This document shows positions 18,309 through 26,896 of a DNA stretch of 64,000 nt, one piece after another. Source of the DNA: DATKAS01 sp963733765 (GTDB lineage Bacteria > Actinomycetota > Acidimicrobiia > Acidimicrobiales > DATKAS01). The translations under genes and the position numbers were made by a program. Location: positions 434,001 through 498,000 of the forward strand of contig CAVTEI010000003.1 of the NCBI GenBank assembly GCA_963733765.1. Reading direction: 5' to 3'. The number at the start of each line of letters is the position of its first letter. Position 1 is the first letter of the stretch. The notes beneath the pieces were generated by a model. It worked only from the letters and a program-made list of their open reading frames with translations. It had not been told where the DNA came from and made no database searches.

Positions 18309-18875
18309 GTGCATGATCGAGCGGTGTCATTGCGAGATGAGCATCGGGAGCTGACTCGGCGCAAGGTGCTCGCCGCCGTGCTCGACCTCGTCGCTGACGG
18401 GTCACTCGACGAGCTCTCTGTGCCGGCCGTGTCACGCGGCAGCGGCGTCTCGGTCGCGACGATCTACCGCTACTTCCCCACGAAGGACGAGCTGCTCGCG
18501 GCAGCGGCCGCTGAGCCCTCACGGCAGGCGCTCGGCGGTGTCGAGCCGACGGACTACGCGGGCTTCCAGCGAGCGATGTGGCACGACTTCTCGAAGAACA
18601 TGGCGCTGCTGCGCCACCAGATCACCTCCGCAGCGGGGCGCGAGATGCGTGAGGCACGCCTCGCGCGCAGCCGCGCCCAGCTCGCAGCGCACATCGAGCA
18701 GTTCGGGATCACGCCATCCTCGCCCGAGGGCGAGCGACTGATCTCGATGCTCCTCCTCGTGAGCGGATCGCTCGCGCTCGTGGAGCTCCATGACCGCCAA
18801 GGCCTCGACGTCGACGACGCGCTCGACGCATCGCTCTGGGCCGTGCAGACACTGATCGAGGCGACAAAGCCATGA
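18309..18875 (+). CDS. TetR-family transcriptional regulator
   Basis: A 188-residue TetR-type repressor. The N-terminal helix-turn-helix is clear (LTRRKVLAAVLDL, then VPAVSRGSGVSVATIYRYF and PTKDELL). The C-terminal ligand domain is generic, so the inducer cannot be predicted. Start GTG 18309 is used; GTG 18324 is equally possible. A strong inverted repeat lies directly upstream, so autoregulation is likely. The TGA stop overlaps the ATG of the next gene (ATGA), so the regulator and the phosphohistidine-domain protein form one operon, and the latter is the most likely target. Confidence 0.88.
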   Translation: MHDRAVSLRDEHRELTRRKVLAAVLDLVADGSLDELSVPAVSRGSGVSVATIYRYFPTKDELLAAAAAEPSRQALGGVEPTDYAGFQRAMWHDFSKNMALLRHQITSAAGREMREARLARSRAQLAAHIEQFGITPSSPEGERLISMLLLVSGSLALVELHDRQGLDVDDALDASLWAVQTLIEATKP

Positions 18876-20341
18876 CCACGCCAACACTGCTCACGTTCGA
18901 CCCGCCCGGCCCGGGCGGATGGATGCGACTGGCCGATCACTTCCCGAACGCGCTCACGCCCGAGTATCAACGCCTCTACGCCGACACCTGCCCGGCCGGC
19001 ATGGGCTCGTACATGTCGCGGTATGGCGTGCTCGCGCGCACGCTCGACGTCGCGTACGTCCACGGCCACCTCTACATCACGCCCGTGCCCCTCGCGGGAC
19101 CACGGGAGATGAAGCGCACGCCACCCGCCGCTGCCGTGTGGCTGATGGCACGGCTTCATCCGGCGTTCCGCGCCCGCACGAAGGCGGCGCGGCGCGCACT
19201 CGACGAGCGCCCGTGGCGGGCAGCGGCCACGCACTGGTTCGAGTTCGAGCGCGACCAGTGGCAGGCACGCGACGAGAAGATCGAGGCAGTCGAGCCAGCG
19301 GCGTTGAACGACGACGAGCTCGTCGTGCATCTGCGTGACTGTCGCCAGCTCGCCGTCGACGGCTACCGCCGGCATTTCGAGCTGCACGGCGACGATCTGC
19401 TGCCGGTCGGCCTCCTCATCGCTCGCTGCGCGGAGTGGGGCATCGATGCAGGCACGGCAATGCGAGCCCTCGACGGAGCGTCGCCCGTGTCGGCGGGAAC
19501 GACGACACCACCAGACTGGCAGCTCGTCACGGGCTACGACCTGGACGCGCTCGCATGGGTCGAGCTCCCCACCCGACCCGAGCCCCAGCAGGCTCCGACG
19601 GTCGCGCCGATCGACCTCGAGGAGCTCGTGCCAGAGGAGCACCGGGCCGAGCTCAGAGCGCTCGTCGCGGATGCCCGCGCCGCGGTCCCGCTGCGCGACG
19701 ACAACGGCGCGCTCACGGGAGCGTGGCCCCTCGGGCTCCTGAGGCGGGCGATGCTCGAGGCGGGACGCCGCATCGGGCTCGCCGACCCCGCGCTCGCGGT
19801 CGAGCTGACGGTGGATGAGCTGGTCGCGCGACTCGAAGGCGGGAGTGCGCCCTCTCCCGATGAGGCATCGGCACGGCGCGTACAACGAGCCGAGTGGTCT
19901 GCGTCGGACGCGCCGCTCCGGCTCGGCCCCGAGTTCGCGATCCCCCCGCTCAGTGCGCTCCCTCGGGCGCTCGCCCTGATGGGAGCCGCGCAACTGGCCA
20001 CGGCCAACCACATGCTCCCTGCAGACGGAAGCGCGATTGGCGTGGGGCAACAGGCGTACACGGGCCGGGCTCTCGTCGTCGACGACCCAACCGTCGCGAT
20101 GGGGCTCATCGAGCCCGGGGACGTCGTCGTCACTCGTTTCACCACCCCGGCCTGGAACTCGATCCTCGTGCACGCAGGTGCCCTGGTCACCACGACCGGC
20201 GGACTCGTGTCGCATGCCGCTGTCATCGCCCGCGAGCTCGGCATCCCCGCGGTGCTCGGCGATGTCCAAGCGTGCACTCGGTTACGTACGGGCGAGATGG
20301 TGACCGTCGACCCGATCGCGGGGACGGCGACCGCGGCTTAG
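18872..20341 (+). CDS. orphan PEP-utilising-enzyme mobile-domain protein
   Basis: A 489-residue protein whose C-terminal 95 residues are the phosphohistidine swivelling domain of PEP synthase, PPDK and rifampin phosphotransferase. It carries TTGGLVSHAAVIARELGIP, with the phosphorylatable His near 448. The first 390 residues are mostly helical and Arg/Glu-rich, and resemble the middle region found before this domain in rifampin phosphotransferase-like proteins. No ATP-grasp nucleotide-binding domain is present here or in a neighbour. It may therefore work with an ATP-grasp partner encoded elsewhere, or have lost phosphotransfer. It is co-transcribed with the TetR regulator and its 3' end overlaps the convergent enoyl-CoA hydratase gene by 4 bases. 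Confidence 0.75.
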   Translation: MTTPTLLTFDPPGPGGWMRLADHFPNALTPEYQRLYADTCPAGMGSYMSRYGVLARTLDVAYVHGHLYITPVPLAGPREMKRTPPAAAVWLMARLHPAFRARTKAARRALDERPWRAAATHWFEFERDQWQARDEKIEAVEPAALNDDELVVHLRDCRQLAVDGYRRHFELHGDDLLPVGLLIARCAEWGIDAGTAMRALDGASPVSAGTTTPPDWQLVTGYDLDALAWVELPTRPEPQQAPTVAPIDLEELVPEEHRAELRALVADARAAVPLRDDNGALTGAWPLGLLRRAMLEAGRRIGLADPALAVELTVDELVARLEGGSAPSPDEASARRVQRAEWSASDAPLRLGPEFAIPPLSALPRALALMGAAQLATANHMLPADGSAIGVGQQAYTGRALVVDDPTVAMGLIEPGDVVVTRFTTPAWNSILVHAGALVTTTGGLVSHAAVIARELGIPAVLGDVQACTRLRTGEMVTVDPIAGTATAA

Positions 20342-21117
20342 CGGCCCCGCCACTCCGGCGTGCGCTTCTCGAGGAACGCCGAGATGCCTTCGGCGGCGTC
20401 CTCGGTCATGGCGTTCATCGTCATGACGGGAACCGTGAGGTCATACGCCTGACGCTCGTCGACATCGATCTGCGCGTAGAACGCCTGCTTGCCGATGGCG
20501 ACGGTGAGCGCGCTCGCGCTCGCAATCGAGGCCGCGAGGTCGTCAACCGCCTCGGGCAAAGTGTCGAGCGGTACGACCCGGTTGATCAGTCCCCACTCGA
20601 GCGCGGTCCCGGCATCGATGAGCTGGCCAGTGAGCAACATCTCGAGCGCCCGCTTGCGGCCGATCGCACGTGAGATCGGCACCATCGGCGTCGAGCAGAA
20701 GAGCCCGATCTTCACGCCGGGCGTGCCGAACCGCGCCCCCTCCTCCGCGACAGCGAGGTCGCACGCGGCGACGAGCTGGCATCCGGCGGCGGTCGCGACC
20801 CCGTGCACCTGCGCGATGACCGGTTGCGGAATGGTGCGGATCGCGTTCATGAGGTCGGCGCACCCCTCGAACAAGCGCCGATACGCCGCGGCATCGCGCT
20901 CAGCCGCCATCTCGGCGAGATCGTGGCCCGCCGAGAACGCGGGGCCAGCCGCGGCGATCACCACGATCCGGCACTCGCTGTCATGGCGCACGGCCTCGAG
21001 CGCCGAGGTGAGCTCGGCCATCAGGTCCAAGCTCATCGCGTTTCGCTTCTCGGGCCGATTCAGTGTGATGCGGGTGATCGGACCGTCGGACTTCACGAGC
21101 AGGTTCGTGGGTTCCAC
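20338..21117 (-). CDS. enoyl-CoA hydratase/isomerase family protein
   Basis: A 259-residue crotonase-fold enzyme. Visible are ITLNRPEKRNAMS at the N-terminus, the oxyanion-hole segment AAAGPAFSAGHDLAEM, the second oxyanion region QVHGVATAAGCQLVAACDLA and the family segment FGTPGVKIGLFCSTPMV. The sequence resembles the ECHDC3-like subgroup. The usual catalytic Glu of the C-terminal half-site (as in GGxPE...E) is replaced here by GLFCSTP, so simple hydratase activity is uncertain. It may be an isomerase, a CoA hydrolase or another crotonase. The start overlaps the end of the upstream PAP2 gene by 25 bases, giving an aquaporin-PAP2-crotonase operon. Confidence 0.85.
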   Translation of the reverse strand: MEPTNLLVKSDGPITRITLNRPEKRNAMSLDLMAELTSALEAVRHDSECRIVVIAAAGPAFSAGHDLAEMAAERDAAAYRRLFEGCADLMNAIRTIPQPVIAQVHGVATAAGCQLVAACDLAVAEEGARFGTPGVKIGLFCSTPMVPISRAIGRKRALEMLLTGQLIDAGTALEWGLINRVVPLDTLPEAVDDLAASIASASALTVAIGKQAFYAQIDVDERQAYDLTVPVMTMNAMTEDAAEGISAFLEKRTPEWRGR

Positions 21118-21767
21118 CTCTCGATCCTACGTCTGAGGCTCCCCGTGGCGACCAGGGCAGCAAAACCGCACGCGGCGCCGAGCGCTGCGCCGCCGATCAC
21201 GTCGAGTGCGAAATGCGCACCGCTGTACACGCGACTCACGGCCACGAGGGCGACGGTGGCAACGGCCGCCGCACCGGCGACCGGGCGCACTCGCCGCGGC
21301 ACGATCGCAACGACCGGCACCAGCAGCGCCGCAGCAAGCGCCGCGTGAGCCGATGAGTATCCGTACCCGGCGAGAGGATCGCGGGCGGCCGCACCGAGCA
21401 GCGCCTCGGTGGGGCGAGCCCGTCCGACGACTTCCTTCACGAGCAACGTGAGTCCCCACGAGGCGAGCGCCGCGGCGGCCATCGCGACCGCGGGCTGCGG
21501 GCGCCGCCAGATCAGCGCGGCGAGAAGCAGGTACAGGAGCGCGACGGGTCGAGTCGCCAGCCGCCACACACCCCGCATGAAGTCCGCCCATCCGGCGGGC
21601 CATCCGAACACCCACTCCGTCGCCCGCTCGTCGAGCCCTGCACCGGCATCGGCGACGACAAGGAGCGTCACCGCGACAAAGACGCCCCCACTGATGGCGA
21701 GCCCGACTCGCCACCACCGCTCGCCTGGCGTCGGCCACGCCGCCCAACGCCAGGCGTGAGCTGTCAA
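21093..21767 (-). CDS. PAP2-superfamily membrane phosphatase
   Basis: An integral-membrane phosphatase of the PAP2 superfamily, about 224 residues. The three family motifs are present: KEVVGRARP, YSSAHA (the central SGH-type motif, here S-S-A-H) and SRVYSGAHFALDVIGG. Several hydrophobic helices surround them. Such enzymes dephosphorylate lipid phosphates such as phosphatidate or undecaprenyl pyrophosphate on the outer face of the membrane. Start TTG 21767 was chosen because it overlaps the aquaporin stop (TTGA), giving translational coupling; the frame further upstream is out of phase with aquaporin and not family-like. The end overlaps the enoyl-CoA hydratase start. Confidence 0.82.
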   Translation of the reverse strand: MTAHAWRWAAWPTPGERWWRVGLAISGGVFVAVTLLVVADAGAGLDERATEWVFGWPAGWADFMRGVWRLATRPVALLYLLLAALIWRRPQPAVAMAAAALASWGLTLLVKEVVGRARPTEALLGAAARDPLAGYGYSSAHAALAAALLVPVVAIVPRRVRPVAGAAAVATVALVAVSRVYSGAHFALDVIGGAALGAACGFAALVATGSLRRRIERWNPRTCS

Positions 21768-22495
21768 TCCGTCTTGTACGTCTCTACGGCGTCGGTCGGT
21801 CCCTGCAGGAACTGGTAGAGCACCGCGCCCACGATGGCTCCCGCGATCGGGAAGACGATGAACACCCACAGCTGCTGCCATGCGTCGCTGCCGGCAAACG
21901 GGGCGACCGCGATGCTGCGGGCGGGGTTCACCGACGTGTTGTCGACGGGGATGCTGATGAGGTGCACGAGCGTGAGGACAAGGCCGATCGAGACTCCCGC
22001 GAAGCCGACTGAGAACTTGCGGTGGAAGCTGGCCACGATCGCTACGAGCAGGAACGCGGTCATCACGATCTCGGTGATGATCGTGGCCGCGAGGTTGTAG
22101 CCCTCGAGCGGCGGGACCGCCGAAGGCGAGAACTCACCCCAGCCGTTCGCCGCAAAGTTGTTCGTCGCGTCGAAGCCGTCGATGCCGTTCGCGATCGCGA
22201 AGAGGATCAGGCCGGCAATGAGGCCACCAACGACTTGCCCGACGATGTAGTAGGGCACGTCCTCCTTCTTGGTCCGACCGACCACCATCAGGCCGAGCGT
22301 GACGGCCGGGTTGATGTGGCAGCCGGTGATCGGACCGATCGTGTACACCATGACGAGCAAGCTCAGGCCGAAGGCGAGCGACACCCCGAGGTTCCCCACC
22401 ACACCCCCCGCCAACACCGCGGTGCCGCACCCTCCCAACACCAGGAAGCCGGTACCGAAGGCCTCGACCAACGCGATCCGCATCCGTTCGTTCAT
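21764..22495 (-). CDS. aqpZ: aquaporin (MIP family)
   Basis: A 243-residue six-helix channel of the MIP family. Both half-helix motifs are intact: the first in GCHINPAVTLG and the second in NTSVNPARSIAVA. The NPARS form and the absence of an Asp after the second NPA favour an AqpZ-like water channel over a glycerol facilitator. Start ATG 22495 is used instead of TTG 22504 because AAGGAGG lies 9 bases before the ATG and touches the TTG. It heads a three-gene operon with the PAP2 phosphatase and the crotonase. Confidence 0.92.
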   Translation of the reverse strand: MNERMRIALVEAFGTGFLVLGGCGTAVLAGGVVGNLGVSLAFGLSLLVMVYTIGPITGCHINPAVTLGLMVVGRTKKEDVPYYIVGQVVGGLIAGLILFAIANGIDGFDATNNFAANGWGEFSPSAVPPLEGYNLAATIITEIVMTAFLLVAIVASFHRKFSVGFAGVSIGLVLTLVHLISIPVDNTSVNPARSIAVAPFAGSDAWQQLWVFIVFPIAGAIVGAVLYQFLQGPTDAVETYKTD

Positions 22496-22504
22496 GTGGC
22501 GCAA

Positions 22505-22511
22505 CCTCCTT
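22505..22511 (-). promoter_or_regulatory. Shine-Dalgarno site deciding the aquaporin start
   Basis: On the minus strand this reads AAGGAGG. It is 9 bases upstream of ATG 22495 and directly abuts the alternative TTG 22504, so the ATG is the better start. Confidence 0.7.
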
Positions 22512-22555
22512 GGGAAGCGCGCGCACCATACCCCGAGGCCTCGCGGCGACGGCGG

Positions 22556-23994
22556 TTACCCGTGCGTCACGAACCCGTTGGTCCGAACCTGCGCGGGCAG
22601 CACGACGCGGAAGGTCGCACCTTCACCCGGCACCGACGAAACTGCCGCCGTCCCGCCGTGCGCGTCCGCGACAGCCGCGACGATCGCCAGTCCGAGCCCT
22701 GTCCCGCCCGTCGCTCGCGCCCGGGCCGGATCGGCGCGGACAAATCGCTCGAACACGCTCTCCGCGATCTCCGGAGGGAGACCGGGCCCGTGGTCGGTGA
22801 CCTCGAGCACCGCGGTGGCAGCGTCGCGCGACACCCGCACCTCGACCGGTGTGCCCGGTGGCGTGTGCGCCCGCGCGTTGGCGAGCAGGTTCGCCGCGAC
22901 TTGGCCGAGCCGGTCCGCGTCGCCGAGCACCGCCACACCTGGCTCGACCTCGAGAGAGATCGGACGATCGGGCTCCACCGCACGCGCGTCGCGCACCGCG
23001 TCCTCCGCGATGAATCCCAGGTCGACCGGCACGAGATCGAGTGGACGGCCCTCGTCGAGACGGGCGAGCAGCAGCATGTCGTCGACGAGGCGCCCCATGC
23101 GCGCGGCCTCGTGCTCCATTCGCCGCATGGCGTCCGCCTGTTCGCCCTCGGTTGCGATCGCCCCTTGCCGCCACAGCTCCGCGTACCCCCGGATCGAAGT
23201 CAGTGGCGTCCGCAGCTCGTGCGACGCGTCCGCGACGAAGCGACGGAGGCGATCCTCGGACTCCTGGCGTTCGTCGAACGCCTCCTCGATGTGACCGAGC
23301 ATGGTGTTCAGCGCGATGCCGAGCCGGCCCACCTCGGTGGCGGCCTCGGCGGGCTCGACCCGTCGCGACAGGTCGCCGTCGGCGATCGCGTTGGCAGTCG
23401 CCGCCATCTTGTCGAGCGGACGAACCCCGTGGCGCAGCAGCCACCACGCCGCGACCGCGAGCGTGAGCAGCACGGCGAGGAACGCGAGCACCTCGACGGT
23501 CACGATCTGTCGGTAGGTGTTGTCGGTGTCGCGCAGCGACTGCGCCACCGCGATCGCACCGCCTCCGGGAACTCCTTCGAGCAGGACGCGGTATCGGGGC
23601 CCGTCCCCTCCCACGGCGTCGACCGTCGTGAACTCCCGATCCATCTGCGTGCCCGGCGCGGGCATCACCTCGACGAGGTCGGGTGGCGAGTCCTCCCCGT
23701 AGGTCGGCCCGAACACGCGCATGCCTTCGGACGATCCGACAGCGACGTACAGCTCGGTGAACCGGTCTCCCCCTCGCCACCGGGCCCGGGACCCAACACG
23801 TCGGTCGGGCCGACGGCTACACCCGCCTCGAACGCACCGATGAAGACGCCGAGCGGCGGCGTCGCCCGCTCGAGCTGCTGGTCGACCTGGTCGATGAGCG
23901 CCCCCCGGATGAGTCCCGCGACCGCGACACCCGCGATGACGAGCACGGCGCCGACGACGACGATCGCCGCGACAAGACGGCGGCGCAGCGACAT
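22556..23994 (-). CDS. sensor histidine kinase, PhoR-like (frameshifted)
   Basis: A two-transmembrane sensor kinase of about 479 residues when rejoined. The N-terminal piece from ATG 23994 has TM1 (LVAAIVVVGAVLVIAGVAV) and the start of the extracytoplasmic domain. It loses frame in a five-G run (plus-strand CCCCC at 23769-23773); adding one G gives GGEGGDRFTELYVAVGSSEG and continuity with the rest. Next come TM2 (AFLAVLLTLAVAAWWLL), HAMP, the phosphoacceptor DASHELRTPL, the N box NLLANARAH, DHGPGLPP and GTGLGLAIV. It lies one base after its cognate response regulator and presumably phosphorylates it. The stimulus is unknown. Confidence 0.88.
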
Positions 23995-23995
23995 A

Positions 23996-24693
23996 TCAGT
24001 CCTGACGGAGGGCGTACCCGACGCCGCGCACCGTCTTGATCAGGGGTTCGCCGAGCGGGTCGAGCTTCTTGCGCAGGTAGCTCACATAGGTCTCCACGAC
24101 GGTGGCCTCGCCACCGAAGTCGTACTCCCACACATGATCGAGGATCTGTGCTCTCGTCACCACGCGGCCCGAGTTGACCAGCATGTAGCGGAGCAGCTTG
24201 TACTCGGTGGGCGACAGATCCACCGACGTGCCGGCGCGGCGGACGATGTGTGCATCCTCGTCCATCTCGAGATCGGCAAAGCGCAGCACCGAGGTCGGCA
24301 TCTCACCCGACGCTCGACGCAGGATTGCTCGCACCCGCGCCACGACCTCCTCGAGGCTGAACGGCTTGGTGACATAGTCGTCGCCGCCAAGCGTGAGCCC
24401 GCGCACCTTGTCTTCCATGCCGTCGCGCGCGGTGAGGAACAGGACGGGCACGCGCACGCCATCCGACCGCAGGCGACGACACACCTCGAACCCATCGAGA
24501 TCCGGAAGCATCACGTCGAGGACGATCAGGTCGGGCTTCGTCTCCGCGACTGCGCCGAGGGCTTCGCGTCCGGACGCCGCAAGGTGCACCTCGAACCCGA
24601 AGTGGCGAAGGGCGGCATCGAGCAGGAACCGGATGTTGTCCTCGTCGTCCGTGACGAGGACGCGCGCGGTTTGGGGAGAGTCTCGACACTCAC
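23996..24693 (-). CDS. OmpR-family response regulator, PhoP-like (frameshift at N-terminus)
   Basis: A receiver plus winged-helix regulator. The receiver has the acidic pocket VTDDED, the phospho-Asp in LIVLDVMLPD and Lys in VTKPF. The DNA-binding domain reads LSPTEYKLLRYML, ILDHVWEYDFGG, YVSYLRKKLD and TVRGVGYALRQ, very like mycobacterial PhoP/TcrX regulators. The conserved body has no start codon in its own frame. GTG 24693 in the adjacent frame gives VSVETLPKPR, which would run into VLVTDDED if the CG dinucleotide run at 24661-24668 were two bases shorter, so an indel is likely. Three 11-bp direct repeats lie just upstream. The kinase gene follows after one base. Confidence 0.88.
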
Positions 24694-24721
24694 GAGACCA
24701 GCATGGCCCCCGATTCTGGGA

Positions 24722-24754
24722 ATTGTCTGAGAGCGGCGTAAGAGCGCGGTGAGA
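24722..24754 (-). promoter_or_regulatory. three 11-bp direct repeats upstream of the response-regulator gene
   Basis: Read on the minus strand: TCTCACCGCGC, TCTTACGCCGC, TCTCAGACAAT, in exact 11-base register, 29-61 bases before GTG 24693. OmpR/PhoP-type regulators bind tandem direct repeats of one helical turn, so this fits an autoregulatory site. The repeat farthest from the gene reaches to within one base of the stop of ogt. Confidence 0.55.
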
Positions 24755-24755
24755 A

Positions 24756-25262
24756 CTAGGCCGGCTGGGCGGCCTCGTGATCGAGCAGACGCTGCTTGAT
24801 CTCGAGGCCCCAGCGGAACCCGCCGAGCCCGCCGCCCGTGCGGACCACCCGATGGCACGGCACGAACAGCGCCGCGGAGTTGCGGGCGCATGCGCTCGCC
24901 GCGGCTCGTACTGCCTCCGGACGACCGGCCTTTGCCGCGAACTCCGCGTAGGTGATCGGCGCCCCGGGAGGCACGGTGCGCAGCAGATCCCACGCGATCT
25001 CGATGAACGGACCTGAATGCTGTTCCACCGCGATGTCGTCGATCGCAGTGAGGTCGCCTTCGTTGTAGCGATCGACCGCCGCTGTGATCCGTCCGAGCTC
25101 GGTGCGCCTCTCGATCGACTCGGGTCGGAGGTTCGAGGCGACCGGCTCGAGAACCTCGTCGACCGAGCTCGTCCACCCACTTGCGATCACCACGTCGTTC
25201 GCGACGACAATCGTGAACGGGCCGGCCACGGTGTCGACCGTGGCCACTGCTGCACTCTTCAT
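24756..25262 (-). CDS. ogt: methylated-DNA-protein-cysteine methyltransferase
   Basis: A 168-residue suicide DNA repair protein that transfers O6-alkyl groups from guanine to its own Cys. The active-site motif VPCHRVV is present in the C-terminal domain, preceded by GAPITYAEFAAKAGRPEAVRA and followed by GGLGGFRWGLEIKQRLL, both diagnostic. The Cys should be near residue 137. An SD-like AAAGGAAC precedes the ATG. It directly follows alkA, forming a two-gene alkylation-repair unit whose first gene also carries the Ada-type regulatory domains, so induction by methylation damage is likely. Confidence 0.95.
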   Translation of the reverse strand: MKSAAVATVDTVAGPFTIVVANDVVIASGWTSSVDEVLEPVASNLRPESIERRTELGRITAAVDRYNEGDLTAIDDIAVEQHSGPFIEIAWDLLRTVPPGAPITYAEFAAKAGRPEAVRAAASACARNSAALFVPCHRVVRTGGGLGGFRWGLEIKQRLLDHEAAQPA

Positions 25263-25283
25263 GATCGTTCCTTTCTGGATCCT

Positions 25284-26751
25284 TCAGTTCGAGGGGTTCG
25301 GGGCGCGCGGCGGGAAGCGACGCCCAGAGATGCATCACGGCGTACGACCGCCACGGTCGCCACGACTCCGAGAGCCTGGAGGCGGCGCGCGGGGAGCTCG
25401 GCAGCCCGAGAGCATCCAACGCGTGTCGGACACCGAGGTCGGAGGCGAGGAACACGTCAGGATCACCGAGACCGCGCATCGTGATGTACGACGCGGTCCA
25501 GGGCCCGACGCCGCGGATCGCAGTCAGCGCCGCGCACGTCCACGCTCGCTCCGCGCCCGGATCGAGGACGACGTCCCCATCCGCAAGTGCGGACGCCATC
25601 GACCCGAGCACGGCACGACGTGATGCCGGCATCCCGATCGCGGCGAGATCCGCATCGGCGAGCGACTCGGGAGTGGGGAACAGGTGCGTCAGTCCGCCGT
25701 CCGGCCCCGCGAGAGGCGTTCCCGCGAGAGCTACCAGCCGTGCTGCAAGCGTGCGGGCCGCGGCGACACTGATCTGCTGGCCCAGCACCGCTCGGGTCGC
25801 GATCTCGGCGCCGTCGACCGCCCCGGGGAGTCGGAGCCCGGGAGCCTTCGCGACCAACGGCCCGAGATCAGGATCGGTGCCGAGCTGCTCGGCGATGGCA
25901 TGCGGATCGGCATCGAGGTCGAACAACCGGCGGCAGCGCTGCACCGCCGTCGTGAGATCCCGGAGGTCGTCGAGCCGCAGGACCGCGCGCACGTGGTCGG
26001 GTTGCGGCGTCAGCTCGGCGACCCCCGCTCCGTGGGGCAGGCGCAAGGCACGGCGGTAGGTGCTACCCACGATCTCCTCCACGCCGGGGACGGCCCGCGC
26101 TCCGAGGAAGTCGAGCAGCGCGTCGCCGTCGAAGGGCACCCGGCACGGGAGGCGCAGCGCGATGGCACCGGGCGGCGCGACATCGCTGGCGCGGCGAGCA
26201 CGACGGAGGTCGGTCGGCGCCGCCGCGAACACCGCACGGATCGTGTCGTTGAACTGGCGGATGCTCGCGAACCCTGCCGCGAACGCGACATGCGCGAACG
26301 GGAGCTCTGTCGTCTCGATGAGCACGCGCGCGCTCTGCGCTCGTTGGGCGCGGGCCAGCGCGATCGGTCCGGCGCCGACCTCGGCCGTGAGCTGACGGGT
26401 GAGATGGCGCTCGCTGTACCCGAGGCGGCGGGCAAGCTCACTCACGCCGCCGCGATCGACGACGCCGTCAGCGATCAGTCGCATCGCCCGGCCCACGAGA
26501 TCGGCGCGCTCGTTCCACTCTGGCGACCCGGGAGTGGCGTCGGGCCGGCACCGGCGGCAGGCGCGAAAGCCCGCCGATTGCGCCGCGGCCGCTGTCGGGT
26601 AGAAGCGCACGTTCGCGGGCTTCGGCGTCATCGCCGGACAGCTCGGTCGGCAGTAGATGCCGGTCGACGTGACCGCCGTGAAGAACCAGCCATCGAACCG
26701 GGCGTCACGGCTCTGCACCGCTCGATAGCAGCGCTCGAAGTCCTCGATCAC
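25284..26751 (-). CDS. alkA: AdaA-AlkA fusion: regulator and 3-methyladenine DNA glycosylase (3' end uncertain)
   Basis: A fusion of an Ada N-terminal regulator to an AlkA glycosylase, about 485 residues. Residues 1-75 hold the zinc and methyl-acceptor domain (CRPSCPA...CRRC, the first Cys being the acceptor). Residues 80-185 are an AraC-type helix-turn-helix (ELARRLGYSERHLTRQL). The rest is AlkA, with the HhH motif AIRGVGPWTASYI and catalytic Asp in GDPDVFLASDLGV. Start GTG 26751 reads VIEDFERCYRAVQ, as expected. The reading frame does not stop after SYAVMHLW; it runs on out of phase through ogt. The TGA at 25284 in the adjacent frame is the most plausible true end, so a one-base indel near 25290-25300 is suspected. 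Confidence 0.88.
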
Positions 26752-26896
26752 CGAGCCATCGTGACACCACGCGCGGCCCGTGGCTGGCGGAAATCGGACA
26801 TTGCCATCCCGAGCCGATTCTCGTGGCGCGAGCGGGTCTCGGCGACCCGAAAGCGCCAAGAAATTCGACGGGGGTCAGCGCGGCGAGGAGACGCCC

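Noticed and set aside
22022..24730. A 902-residue plus-strand open frame across aquaporin, kinase and regulator
   Set aside because: It is Arg/His/Asp-rich shadow sequence without domains, opposite three genes with clear family motifs.
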